From assembly GCF_012922555.1 (NCBI RefSeq), contig NZ_WIPK01000001.1, positions 434,001 through 498,000 of the forward strand: 64,000 nucleotides of DNA. The letters are read 5' to 3'. Position numbers and translations under genes: made by a program. Under the pieces are notes generated by a model, which saw only the letters and a list, made by a program, of their open reading frames with translations, searched no databases and was not told the origin of the DNA. This document shows, piece by piece, positions 18,401 through 26,397 of this stretch. How positions within the stretch are numbered: the first letter of the stretch is position 1; the number at the start of each line of letters is the position of its first letter. The stretch is from Paraclostridium dentum (GTDB lineage: Bacteria > Bacillota > Clostridia > Peptostreptococcales > Peptostreptococcaceae).

Positions 18401-18665
18401 AGAAATAAAAATAAAAGATTTAAACGATAAAGTAATGATAAGTGTAAAGGATAGTGGAATTGGCATTGAAAAAAAATTCCATGAATCGATATTTAATAGA
18501 TTTAACCAAGTTGTGGATGCTAATTCAGAGGTCAAAGGAGGAAGTGGTTTAGGATTAACAATTACTAAACAAATTATAGATCTACATAGTGGGACTATAT
18601 ATGTTAAAAGTGAAGTTGGAAAGGGTAGCGAATTTGTTATAATTTTACCTGAAAAAGTTAAATAA
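15432..18665 (+). CDS. membrane histidine kinase with extracellular two-component-regulator propeller
   Basis: A 1077-residue sensor. The ATG at 15432 is chosen for its GGAGGACTG and because a signal peptide (MKKNKLIKKFTIFVLIMIF...AYA) follows at once. Residues about 35-680 hold many propeller repeats with the pattern G-x-x-W-I-G-T-x-x-G-L, then a Y_Y_Y-like beta domain, one membrane helix (about 789-811), a short coiled coil, HisKA with phospho-His857 in NLSHELRTPL, and an HATPase domain (NLIGNAVKFTP, GGSGLGLTI). Gut Bacteroides use similar sensors for glycans. It has no receiver domain and no response regulator nearby, so its partner is elsewhere. Confidence 0.9.
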   Translation: MKKNKLIKKFTIFVLIMIFCGINLDLAYAYNDMSFKNITIEDGLSQSSVNTLYQDINGYMWIGTNDGLNRYNGYDFKVYSYNDKDKNSISNNFIIDVTEDNSGNIWVGTANGLSKINLKTGGINNYLDRNDNGNLSHYNIRDILVTKDNRIIVATSNGLNLYDKENDKFKRVLSSENQLTNQMVKSLTEDEKGNIWIGTDKGLDKYDANLKNRLEFYQNKGKNSISESSINKVYYEKENIWLGTSNSGLIKINISNNEITRYSNNLDNKNSLPGNRVNDIMKDSRGNLWVCTNQGLAKYNYKTNNFIIYSNEIYDKTSLIANDVISIIEDKSGLIWLGTYAGISMFDPDNEIQHYKTNPSDENSINSNLIQGIYEDNEVLLWVGTNSKGINIIDREKNIVRRIDKEHNEFTLSDYSINDITGKDDYIYIATDNGLNVLNKKTKKVEKYFKENNIANNNIKSLFLDKRGYLWIGTIDGISMLNTNDNTIKDYTYLLKKINKNDTYVSSIYEDKNGYLYIGLFLQGGLIRLNLDTYEHEVYKVDKSKAGSISSNSIKDIKEDSYGNVWIGTRYGLNKFNPNDKTFKVYTTKEGLPNNTVYGILFDKKNNPWVSTNLGIAKLDIKSDKFQTLGVADGLQSNEFNSNASYENKNGEFFFGGINGLNVFYPEDIKKSNFVGHVEFDEFNINGKNYKDINGKKFTSYENNISISFFLTSYKDVKKTQYYYKLEHKNNPFKLYSKKNSDWNITYENTVVFSDLDAGDYTFKVVSRNDNGNFSEQSSINFTIKKPCWISNIALAIYAVIIIIIIYMSINRMKKLDRLVEKRTYQLKNEMEKNNNLLNKVIVLEKSKNNYFVNLSHELRTPLNVINSTRQLISELNKKQQGISKEKISHYMDVIDKNSKRLLNLINNIIDSTKLQNGQYIVQLQNNDIVYIVEETVLGLRDFIENKGIEFIIDPEIEEKIIECDKYEIERCIVNLIGNAVKFTPRGGKIEIKIKDLNDKVMISVKDSGIGIEKKFHESIFNRFNQVVDANSEVKGGSGLGLTITKQIIDLHSGTIYVKSEVGKGSEFVIILPEKVK

Positions 18666-18692
18666 AAAAGAACTCTCCAGAGTTCTTTTTTA
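18664..18692. terminator. bidirectional terminator
   Basis: AAAAGAACTCT / AGAGTTCTTTT with CC loop between convergent genes. Confidence 0.85.
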
Positions 18693-18698
18693 TTTAAT

Positions 18699-19142
18699 CT
18701 AATCTAGCTTGACTATTATATTAGTAAGCTGAGAAACTAAATCTTGCATTTGGATTAAGTCATCATTTGAAAGCGTTGACAATTTAGTGAAAAGAGACTC
18801 CTTTAGTCTTCTTTTATGTTCAGCTGATATGTCTAAAGCTTTTTGTGTTAACGCTATTCTGACAATTCTTCTGTCATTAGGATCTTCAGTTCTATGAACT
18901 AGGTCGTCTCTTAAAAGTTTATCTATAATAGGCGTCATGTTTGGCTTAGATATTTCTAAGTTAGAAGCTATATCTGATATAGATGAAGATCCATTATTAA
19001 GTAAATAAAATATAACCTTAACATGTGATGGAGGAAGAGGTGAGCATTTAACCATTTTATCTTGATTAAACACTTTATTATTCAGTTGAATTAACAAGTT
19101 GAATAATGCATCAGATGTTTTAGTTAAATCTTTTTTATCCAT
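18699..19142 (-). CDS. MarR-family transcriptional regulator
   Basis: Winged-helix dimeric repressor of 147 residues. The DNA-binding core is SISDIASNLEISKPNMTPIIDKLLRDDLV followed by the wing RTEDPNDRRIVRIALT, with the D-x-R-x-x-R wing signature. It is transcribed divergently from the ABC exporter genes, with palindromic A/T-rich sites in the spacer, which is the standard arrangement for a drug-sensing repressor of an efflux pump. Confidence 0.92.
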   Translation of the reverse strand: MDKKDLTKTSDALFNLLIQLNNKVFNQDKMVKCSPLPPSHVKVIFYLLNNGSSSISDIASNLEISKPNMTPIIDKLLRDDLVHRTEDPNDRRIVRIALTQKALDISAEHKRRLKESLFTKLSTLSNDDLIQMQDLVSQLTNIIVKLD

Positions 19143-19217
19143 ATAAAATCTCCTTTAATCTGTGATTATATTACTATTATAAACTAAAATAAAATTTTAT
19201 ACAATTTAAAAAAGTTA

Positions 19218-19253
19218 TTGACTTATAATAATTATAAAAATATAATAATTATT
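19218..19253 (+). promoter_or_regulatory. ABC exporter promoter with MarR-type operator candidates
   Basis: TTGACT (19218-19223), 17-base spacer, TATAAT (19241-19246) form a near-consensus sigma-A promoter. The palindrome AATAATTAT occurs in the spacer (19227-19235) and, as AATAATTATT, again overlapping the -10 end (19244-19253). Binding there would block RNA polymerase; assignment to the neighbouring MarR protein is inference. Confidence 0.6.
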
Positions 19254-19293
19254 AAAACATAACTATTAAAATCTAAAAGGGAGAAGTAGCAAA

Positions 19294-21498
19294 ATGATTA
19301 AGTTAATTAAACATTTAAGAAACTCAGTCGGTTCTGTAGTACTTATAGTTGGACTGTTAACGATTCAAGCTATATGTGATTTATCATTACCTGATTATAC
19401 ATCTAATATAGTAAATATTGGTATTCAGCAAAATGGTATTGAAAATGCAGTTCCAGAAGTTATAAGAGAGAGCGAACTAAATAATCTTACTATCTTTATG
19501 AGTGACAAAGACAAAAGTGAAGTAATGAAACATTATGACTTACTTGATAAGGGTGAGTTTAAAGATATTAAGATTGATGAAAAAGTATATAAGCTTAATA
19601 CAAATGATAAAGAAGTAATAGATAAGTTAAACCCTATAATGTCAAAATCTATTATGATAGTATCTGGTATAGAAAAAAACAAGACTCAAATTGTAAAACA
19701 AATGACACCACCGGGAGTTCCGGTTAACCCTAATATGGATATAATGGCTACTTTTAAGTCTATGCCTAAAGATTCTTTAAAGCAAATAGAATCTAAGTTT
19801 GATGAAAAAGTTGATAAAATGCCAGAAAGTATGGTAACTCAAGGTGCTATAGGATATGTAAAAGGTGAATACAAAGCAATGGGAATAAATGTAGATAAAC
19901 TTCAAACTAACTACATATTCAAAACGGGTGCGATAATGTTAGGAGTAGCCTTAATAAGTATGTTAGCTACAGTTGCAGTTGGATACTTAGGTGCTAAAGT
20001 TGCAGCAAAGCTTGGTAGAAACTTAAGAAAAGATGTATTCCATAAAGTAATTTCATTCTCTAATAAAGAAATGGATGAATTCTCGACTGCGTCTTTAATA
20101 ACTCGTAGTACAAATGATATACAACAAGTACAAATGCTAATGGTAATGTTACTTAGAATTGTATTTTATGCACCTATACTTGCTTTAGGTGGAGTTATAA
20201 AAGTATTAGGAACTGATACTTCTATGGCTTGGATAATAGGTGTTGCAGTTCTTGCAATAATATCTGTAGTATTAGTTTTATTTGCATTAGTTATGCCTAA
20301 GTTTAAATCTGTTCAAAAGCTTGTTGATAAGGTGAACTTAGTAACTCGTGAAATGCTTACAGGAATGTTAGTAATAAGAGCATTTGGCACTGAAAAGCAT
20401 GAAGAAAAAAGATTTGATAATGCAAACACTGATTTAATGAAAACTAATTTATTTGTCAATAGAACTATGTCTATGATGATGCCAACTATGACTCTAATAA
20501 TGAACTTAATTACTATATTAATAGTATGGAATGGTGCTCATCGTGTTGATTCAGGGAATATGCAAGTTGGAGATATGATGGCATTTATACAATATACTAT
20601 GCAAATCATAATGGCATTCTTAATGATATCAATGGTATCTATGATATTACCACGTGCTATAGTTTCTATGGATCGTATAGATGAAGTTATAAGCAAAGAT
20701 GTAAATATAAAAGATAAGAAAAATACTAAAGAATTTGATGAAAATAAAAAGGGGATAGTTGAATTTAAGAATGTAAGCTTCAGATATCCTAATGCAGAAG
20801 AAGATGTTTTAAGAAATATAACATTTACTGCAAACCCAGGCCAAACTACAGCGTTTATAGGAAGTACAGGATCAGGAAAATCAACTCTTATAAATTTAAT
20901 ACCTCGTTTCTATGATGTAACAGAAGGTGAAATATTAGTAGATGGTATAGATGTAAAAGATGCTAGTCAACATAATTTAAGAGATAGAATTGGATATGTA
21001 CCTCAAAAAGGAGTTTTATTCTCAGGCGACATAGACTCTAACTTAAGATATGGGAACCAAAGTGCTACGGATGAAGAAGTTAGAAAAGCAGCGGAGATAG
21101 CACAAGCTTTAGAGTTTATAGAAACTAAACCTGATAAGTTTGAAAGTGAAATTTCACAAGGTGGTACAAATGTTTCAGGAGGTCAGAAACAAAGACTTTC
21201 AATAGCTAGAGCAATAGCTAAAAATCCAGAAATATATATTTTTGACGATAGTTTCTCTGCTTTAGACTTAAAAACAGATGCAGCACTTAGAAAATCACTA
21301 AAAGAAGAAACTGGAGATTCTACAGTACTTATAGTAGCTCAAAGAATAAGTACGATATTAAATGCTGACCAAATAATAGTACTTGATCAAGGTAGTATTG
21401 TAGGAATTGGAAAACATGAAGAACTTCTTAAAAATTGTGAAGTGTACAAAGAAATTGCCCAATCACAACTTTCAAAGGAGGAACTTGACAATGAGTAA
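19294..21498 (+). CDS. ABC exporter half-transporter, degenerate-site subunit
   Basis: A 734-residue fused membrane-ATPase subunit of a heterodimeric exporter. The first helix is followed by a large insertion (about residues 45-205), predicted outside the membrane, which is longer than in ordinary exporters. Five further helices lead to the NBD: Walker A GSTGSGKST, signature VSGGQKQRLS, and Walker B IYIFDDSFSALD, where the catalytic Glu is Asp. Together with the degenerate signature of its partner this gives one dead and one live ATP site, as in BmrCD and TM287/288. Likely substrate: drugs or peptides. Confidence 0.9.
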   Translation: MIKLIKHLRNSVGSVVLIVGLLTIQAICDLSLPDYTSNIVNIGIQQNGIENAVPEVIRESELNNLTIFMSDKDKSEVMKHYDLLDKGEFKDIKIDEKVYKLNTNDKEVIDKLNPIMSKSIMIVSGIEKNKTQIVKQMTPPGVPVNPNMDIMATFKSMPKDSLKQIESKFDEKVDKMPESMVTQGAIGYVKGEYKAMGINVDKLQTNYIFKTGAIMLGVALISMLATVAVGYLGAKVAAKLGRNLRKDVFHKVISFSNKEMDEFSTASLITRSTNDIQQVQMLMVMLLRIVFYAPILALGGVIKVLGTDTSMAWIIGVAVLAIISVVLVLFALVMPKFKSVQKLVDKVNLVTREMLTGMLVIRAFGTEKHEEKRFDNANTDLMKTNLFVNRTMSMMMPTMTLIMNLITILIVWNGAHRVDSGNMQVGDMMAFIQYTMQIIMAFLMISMVSMILPRAIVSMDRIDEVISKDVNIKDKKNTKEFDENKKGIVEFKNVSFRYPNAEEDVLRNITFTANPGQTTAFIGSTGSGKSTLINLIPRFYDVTEGEILVDGIDVKDASQHNLRDRIGYVPQKGVLFSGDIDSNLRYGNQSATDEEVRKAAEIAQALEFIETKPDKFESEISQGGTNVSGGQKQRLSIARAIAKNPEIYIFDDSFSALDLKTDAALRKSLKEETGDSTVLIVAQRISTILNADQIIVLDQGSIVGIGKHEELLKNCEVYKEIAQSQLSKEELDNE

Positions 21499-23335
21499 TA
21501 AAAAGCAATCTACTCCTAAAATGGGCGGACCTATGGGAGGAATGAGAGGAACAGAAAAAGCAAAAGATTTTAAAGGTACAATGAAAAATCTTTTCAATTA
21601 TTTAAAACCTTACAGAATATCTATATTTATAGTAGTTATATTTGCAATAGGGAGTTCTGCATTCTCTATAGTAGGACCTAAGGTATTAGGTAAAGCTACT
21701 ACTGAGATATTTGAAGGACTGATTAGAAAAGTTAGTAATCAAGGAAATGCTGGGATAGATTTTAATTATATAGGCAAAGTTCTTTTAATTTTATTAGGAC
21801 TATATGTAATAAGTGCGTTATTCTCATTTGTTCAATCATTTATAGTTTCTGGAATATCTCAAAAGGTTTCATATAAACTGAGAAAAGAAATTTCAGAAAA
21901 AATAAATCGTATGCCACTTAAGTATTTTGATAAAAGAACACATGGTGAAGTACTATCAAGAATTACAAATGATATAGATACGTTAAGTCAAAACTTAAAT
22001 CAAATTATGACTCAAATTATCACAGCTGTTACAACTGTAATAGGGGTTCTTATAATGATGTTATCTATAAGTTGGCAAATGACTATAGCTTCATTATTAA
22101 TATTACCTATATCTATGATAATAATAGGTTTTATTGTTAAGAACTCACAAAGCCACTTTAAATCTCAACAAAAATATTTAGGTCATGTTAATGGTCAAGT
22201 TGAAGAAACTTATGGTGGACACAATATAGTTAAAGCATTCAATAGAGAAGATGCAGCTATAGCAGAGTTTAATGAGTTAAATGATAAGTTATATGAATCT
22301 GCATGGAAATCTCAATTCCTATCTGGAATGATGATGCCGATGATGACGTTTATAGGTAATTTAGGTTATGTTTTAGTATCTATACTAGGTGGATACTTTA
22401 CTATAAAGAAAACTATCCAAGTTGGGGATATACTTTCATTTATACAATATGTAAGAAGTTTTAACCAACCAATAGCTCAAACTGCACAAGTTGCAAATAT
22501 AATGCAATCTATGGCAGCAGCAGCAGAAAGAGCATTTGAATTTTTAGATGAAGAAGAAGAAATCCAAGTAAGTGATCATCCAGTTAGCGTTGAAAATATC
22601 GAAGGGGATGTTTCTTTTGATCATGTTAACTTTGGATATTCTGAAGATAAAATAATAATAAATGACTTTACAACAAATATAAAAGCAGGACAAAAAGTAG
22701 CTATAGTTGGGCCTACTGGTGCTGGTAAAACTACAGTTGTAAAATTATTAATGCGTTTTTATGATGTAAATAAAGGTGCTATACTGATAGATGGTAAAAA
22801 TATAAATGATTTTAACAGAGCTGACTTACGTAGCTTATTTGGAATGGTTTTACAAGACACATGGCTATTTAATGGTAGCATAATGGAAAACATAAGATAC
22901 TCTAAACTTAATGCTACTGATGAAGAGGTTATAGAGGCATCTAAAGCAGCTCATGTGCATCACTTTGTAAAAACTCTTCCAGCAGGATATAGCATGGAAT
23001 TAAATGAAGAAGCTAGTAACGTATCTCAAGGTCAAAAGCAACTTTTAACTATAGCTCGTGCGATTTTAGCAGATCCTAAAATACTTATATTAGATGAAGC
23101 TACTAGTTCAGTTGATACTCGTACAGAAGTTTTAATACAAAAAGCTATGGAAAATCTTATGGAAGGTAGAACAAGCTTTATAATAGCTCATAGATTATCA
23201 ACTATAAAAGATGCAGATTTAATACTAGTTATGAAAGATGGAGATATAATTGAGCAAGGAAGCCATGAAGAATTATTAAAAGCTGATGGATTCTATGCAT
23301 CTTTATATAATAGTCAATTTGAAGACTGTGAATAA
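21491..23335 (+). CDS. ABC exporter half-transporter, catalytic-site subunit
   Basis: A 614-residue partner subunit. The ATG at 21491 has AAAGGAGG upstream and overlaps the previous stop by 8 bases, so the two are translationally coupled. A Gly/Met-rich head (MGGPMGGMRG) precedes six membrane helices and the NBD with GPTGAGKTT, a changed signature VSQGQKQLL and an intact Walker B LILDEATSSVD. It contributes the catalytic Glu, while its SQGQ motif faces the degenerate site of the first subunit. Confidence 0.92.
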   Translation: MSNKKQSTPKMGGPMGGMRGTEKAKDFKGTMKNLFNYLKPYRISIFIVVIFAIGSSAFSIVGPKVLGKATTEIFEGLIRKVSNQGNAGIDFNYIGKVLLILLGLYVISALFSFVQSFIVSGISQKVSYKLRKEISEKINRMPLKYFDKRTHGEVLSRITNDIDTLSQNLNQIMTQIITAVTTVIGVLIMMLSISWQMTIASLLILPISMIIIGFIVKNSQSHFKSQQKYLGHVNGQVEETYGGHNIVKAFNREDAAIAEFNELNDKLYESAWKSQFLSGMMMPMMTFIGNLGYVLVSILGGYFTIKKTIQVGDILSFIQYVRSFNQPIAQTAQVANIMQSMAAAAERAFEFLDEEEEIQVSDHPVSVENIEGDVSFDHVNFGYSEDKIIINDFTTNIKAGQKVAIVGPTGAGKTTVVKLLMRFYDVNKGAILIDGKNINDFNRADLRSLFGMVLQDTWLFNGSIMENIRYSKLNATDEEVIEASKAAHVHHFVKTLPAGYSMELNEEASNVSQGQKQLLTIARAILADPKILILDEATSSVDTRTEVLIQKAMENLMEGRTSFIIAHRLSTIKDADLILVMKDGDIIEQGSHEELLKADGFYASLYNSQFEDCE

Positions 23336-23445
23336 GTTTTCCAAGTTGATAATAAACATATTGTAAAGTAATTACAATTATGTTAAAATTAAGATAACAT
23401 TAGTAAATGTTAAATTTTTTTACAAGGTTTTAGGAGGATTCCAAA

Positions 23446-23649
23446 ATGATGAATGGAACAGTTAAATGGTTTAATAATGAAAAAGGATTTGGATTTATAT
23501 CTGTAGAAGGTGGAGATGACGTATTCGTACATTTCTCAGCTATACAAAGAGATGGATTCAAATCATTAGAAGAAGGTCAAGCAGTTAACTTTGAGATAGT
23601 TGAAGGAGCAAGAGGACCTCAAGCTGCTAACGTAACAATAGCAGAATAA
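23446..23649 (+). CDS. cold-shock protein (CspA/CspB family)
   Basis: A 67-residue OB-fold RNA chaperone. RNP1 KGFGFI and RNP2 VFVHF are both present, after the standard MNGTVKWFN start. The 110-base leader is untranslated and may fold as in other csp messages. TTAGGAGG upstream; terminator downstream. Confidence 0.96.
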   Translation: MMNGTVKWFNNEKGFGFISVEGGDDVFVHFSAIQRDGFKSLEEGQAVNFEIVEGARGPQAANVTIAE

Positions 23650-23685
23650 TTGAGTTTATAATATATAAAACACAATTAAGAAATT

Positions 23686-23716
23686 AAAACTAGAGAGTTT
23701 TCTCTAGTTTTTTTTA
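23686..23716 (+). terminator. intrinsic terminator after csp
   Basis: AAAACTAGAG / CTCTAGTTTT followed by T-run. Confidence 0.88.
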
Positions 23717-23732
23717 TTGTAAACTAGGATCG

Positions 23733-23772
23733 TGTAACAGTTTTGTTACATATGCGTAATCAATTTGTTACA
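23733..23772. promoter_or_regulatory. TGTAACA/TGTTACA repeat array before asnB
   Basis: TGTAACA (23733-23739) and TGTTACA (23744-23750) form a perfect inverted repeat around GTTT. A third half-site TGTTACA lies at 23766-23772, close to a possible -35 TTGTTA. The 18-bp palindrome is one base longer than a TnrA/GlnR box, so the regulator is unknown. Confidence 0.5.
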
Positions 23773-23847
23773 GGGGTATGATAAAATATGTAAAATAGGC
23801 AGGAAAAAGTAGGAATAATTTGTATTTATGACAGAAGGAGAAATTTT

Positions 23848-25686
23848 ATGTGTGGACACGTTTTTTTATATAGTAAAAAAGGAAATGTTGATGAGGCTTT
23901 ATTAAGCGAATTAACTGAAAAAATTAATCATAGAGGACCTGATGATACAGGATTATTTGTAAAAGATAATGTAGGGTTTGGATTTAAAAGACTTAGTATA
24001 ATTGATTTATCTCATGGACATCAACCATTTAGTAAAAAAGAGAGTACGATAATATTTAACGGGGAAATCTATAACCATGAAGAGTTAAGAGATGAACTTA
24101 TAGCTAAAGGGCATGAGTTTAAAACAGGATCAGATACAGAAGTATTACTTACTTCTTATTTAGAATATGGAAAATCAGCTGTTAAAGATTTTAGAGGAAT
24201 GTTTGCATTTGTAATTTATGATGAGAACACAAATACTATATTTGGGGCTAGAGATCATTTTGGTATAAAGCCATTATACTACACTGAAAATGATGAATAT
24301 ATAGCATTTTCATCAGAATATAAAGCTTTAATGCCAATAGTAAATGAAAAAAATGTAGATGATAAAAGCTTACAAAACTATTTGTCATTCCAATATGTTC
24401 CAAGATATAATACTATGATGGAAGGAATCAAAAAAGTACCTAATGGAACTTGTTTTACAATTGAAAATAATCAAATAAGATTTGAAAAATATTTTGAACC
24501 TAGATTTACAAATGAAAAAGAAGTTACAAAAGAAGATATATACAATATATTAGACGATTCTGTAAAGCATCATATGATATCTAATGTTGAAGTTGGAACT
24601 TTTTTATCAGGTGGAATAGACTCAACTATAATTGCTGCATTAGCATCAAAAATAAATCCTAAAATAAAATCTTTCTCTGTAGGATTTGAAGTAGACGGAT
24701 ACAATGAATTAAGTGTTGCAAAGAAAAGTGCAGATGCATTAGGAATTGAAAACATACAAATAAGAGTAACTCAAGAAGATTATATAAAAGCACTTCCTAA
24801 AGTAATCTACAGTTTAGATGATCCATTAGCAGATCCATCATGTGTTGGAATATACTTCTTATCAAAAGAGGCTAGAAAACATGTAACTGTAGTATTATCT
24901 GGAGAAGGAGCTGATGAGTTCTTTGCAGGTTACAATATATACAAAGAATATGAAGCTGTTAAGCCATTTTTAGGATTATCTAAAGGTTTAAACCAAACTT
25001 TAAATAAAATATTTACAAAAATGCCAGAACTAAGAGGTAAAAACTACTTAGTTAGAGCAACTACACCTTTAGAAAAAAGATATATAGGAAATGCTAAAAT
25101 ATTTGAAAATAATGAAGTAAAGAGTATAATAAATAAGTATGATGATAATAACACATATAGTAAAGTAGTTAGAGATTTATATAGAGATTGCAAAAGAAAA
25201 AGTTATGACTATGTAACAACTATGCAAGATATAGATATAAATACATGGTTAGAAGGCGATATTTTACTAAAAGGTGATAAAATGTCAATGGCATCATCTA
25301 TAGAACTTAGAGTACCATTTTTAGATAAAGAAGTATTTGAAGTTGCTAGACATTTAAGATTAGATCAAAAAATAAGCAATAAGAATACAAAAGTTTTACT
25401 AAGAGAAGCATTTAAAGATGTAGTACCTCAACATATGGTAGAAAAGAAAAAACTAGGATTCCCAACACCTATAAGAGTGTGGTTAAAAGATGATTTAGGT
25501 AAATATGTAAGAAATATAATAACTGAATCAAAAACGGATGATCTTATAAATAAAGAGTATGCTATAGGTTTATTAGATGAACATATAAAAGGAAGTAAAG
25601 ATAACTCAAGAAAAGTTTGGACAATATTTGTATTCTGTTTATGGCACCAAATATTTATAGAAGGAAAAAATATAGATTCTTTATAA
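23848..25686 (+). CDS. asnB: asparagine synthase (glutamine-hydrolysing)
   Basis: Makes asparagine from aspartate, ATP and glutamine. Cys2 (MCGHVF) is the glutaminase nucleophile once Met is removed; the class II amidotransferase domain fills about 1-200 (NHRGPDDTG, FNGEIYN). The synthetase domain shows the PP-loop SGGIDSTII and GEGADEFFAGY. Length 612 is normal. AAGGAG before ATG. The next gene, a response regulator, starts 19 bases later without a terminator, so asnB may be cotranscribed with the two-component system. Confidence 0.94.
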   Translation: MCGHVFLYSKKGNVDEALLSELTEKINHRGPDDTGLFVKDNVGFGFKRLSIIDLSHGHQPFSKKESTIIFNGEIYNHEELRDELIAKGHEFKTGSDTEVLLTSYLEYGKSAVKDFRGMFAFVIYDENTNTIFGARDHFGIKPLYYTENDEYIAFSSEYKALMPIVNEKNVDDKSLQNYLSFQYVPRYNTMMEGIKKVPNGTCFTIENNQIRFEKYFEPRFTNEKEVTKEDIYNILDDSVKHHMISNVEVGTFLSGGIDSTIIAALASKINPKIKSFSVGFEVDGYNELSVAKKSADALGIENIQIRVTQEDYIKALPKVIYSLDDPLADPSCVGIYFLSKEARKHVTVVLSGEGADEFFAGYNIYKEYEAVKPFLGLSKGLNQTLNKIFTKMPELRGKNYLVRATTPLEKRYIGNAKIFENNEVKSIINKYDDNNTYSKVVRDLYRDCKRKSYDYVTTMQDIDINTWLEGDILLKGDKMSMASSIELRVPFLDKEVFEVARHLRLDQKISNKNTKVLLREAFKDVVPQHMVEKKKLGFPTPIRVWLKDDLGKYVRNIITESKTDDLINKEYAIGLLDEHIKGSKDNSRKVWTIFVFCLWHQIFIEGKNIDSL

Positions 25687-25705
25687 ACGAAAGAAGGATG
25701 TAGAT

Positions 25706-26395
25706 ATGAAGAAGATATTAATAGTTGAAGATGAAGAAAATATATCGGATATACTATCTTATTCTCTAAGAAAAGAAGGTTATGAAACTAAAATAGCAGA
25801 TACAGGAAAATCTGCTATTGAACTTGTTTCGAGTTTCAGACCAAACTTAATTATATTAGATTTAATGCTCCCAGATATGAATGGACTTGATATCTGTAAG
25901 AATGTAACAACTAATTTCTCCATACCTATAATAATGTTGACTGCGAAGTCAGATACTATAGATAAAGTTTTAGGCTTAGAATTAGGAGCGGATGATTATA
26001 TAACTAAGCCGTTTAATATAAGAGAAGTAGTTGCAAGAGTTAAGTCTATATTTAGAAGAATAAGCTTATTAGAAGACAATATTAAATCAGATATAGAAGT
26101 TGTTAAATTAGCAAATGGCTTAGAAATAAATAAAAAAGAAATGAAAGTTAGATTAGATAATGAAATTATTCATTTAACAAGTAAAGAATACGAACTTCTT
26201 TTATATTTTGTGGAGAACATAAACACAGTACTAAACAGGGCTCAATTACTAGATAATATATGGGGTATAGACTTTGAATGTGAAAGCAGAACCGTAGATA
26301 CTCATATACAAAGGCTTAGAAAAAAACTAGGTGATTACAATTGTATAGAAACTGTAATTGGAGCGGGGTATAAGTTATCTGGACAAAAAATATAA
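25706..26395 (+). CDS. OmpR/PhoB-family response regulator
   Basis: DNA-binding regulator of 229 residues. Receiver domain with acidic pocket VEDEEN, phospho-acceptor Asp52 in LIILDLMLPD and Lys in MLTAKSD; the winged-helix domain at about 125-228 includes LTSKEYELLLYF and RTVDTHIQRLRKKLG. The histidine kinase starts two bases after its stop, so they are a cognate pair. Confidence 0.94.
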   Translation: MKKILIVEDEENISDILSYSLRKEGYETKIADTGKSAIELVSSFRPNLIILDLMLPDMNGLDICKNVTTNFSIPIIMLTAKSDTIDKVLGLELGADDYITKPFNIREVVARVKSIFRRISLLEDNIKSDIEVVKLANGLEINKKEMKVRLDNEIIHLTSKEYELLLYFVENINTVLNRAQLLDNIWGIDFECESRTVDTHIQRLRKKLGDYNCIETVIGAGYKLSGQKI

Positions 26396-26397
26396 AT

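Noticed and set aside
23733-23750. TnrA/GlnR box before asnB
   Set aside because: The palindrome is 18 bp, one base too long for TGTNA-N7-TNACA, so I kept it only as an unassigned operator.
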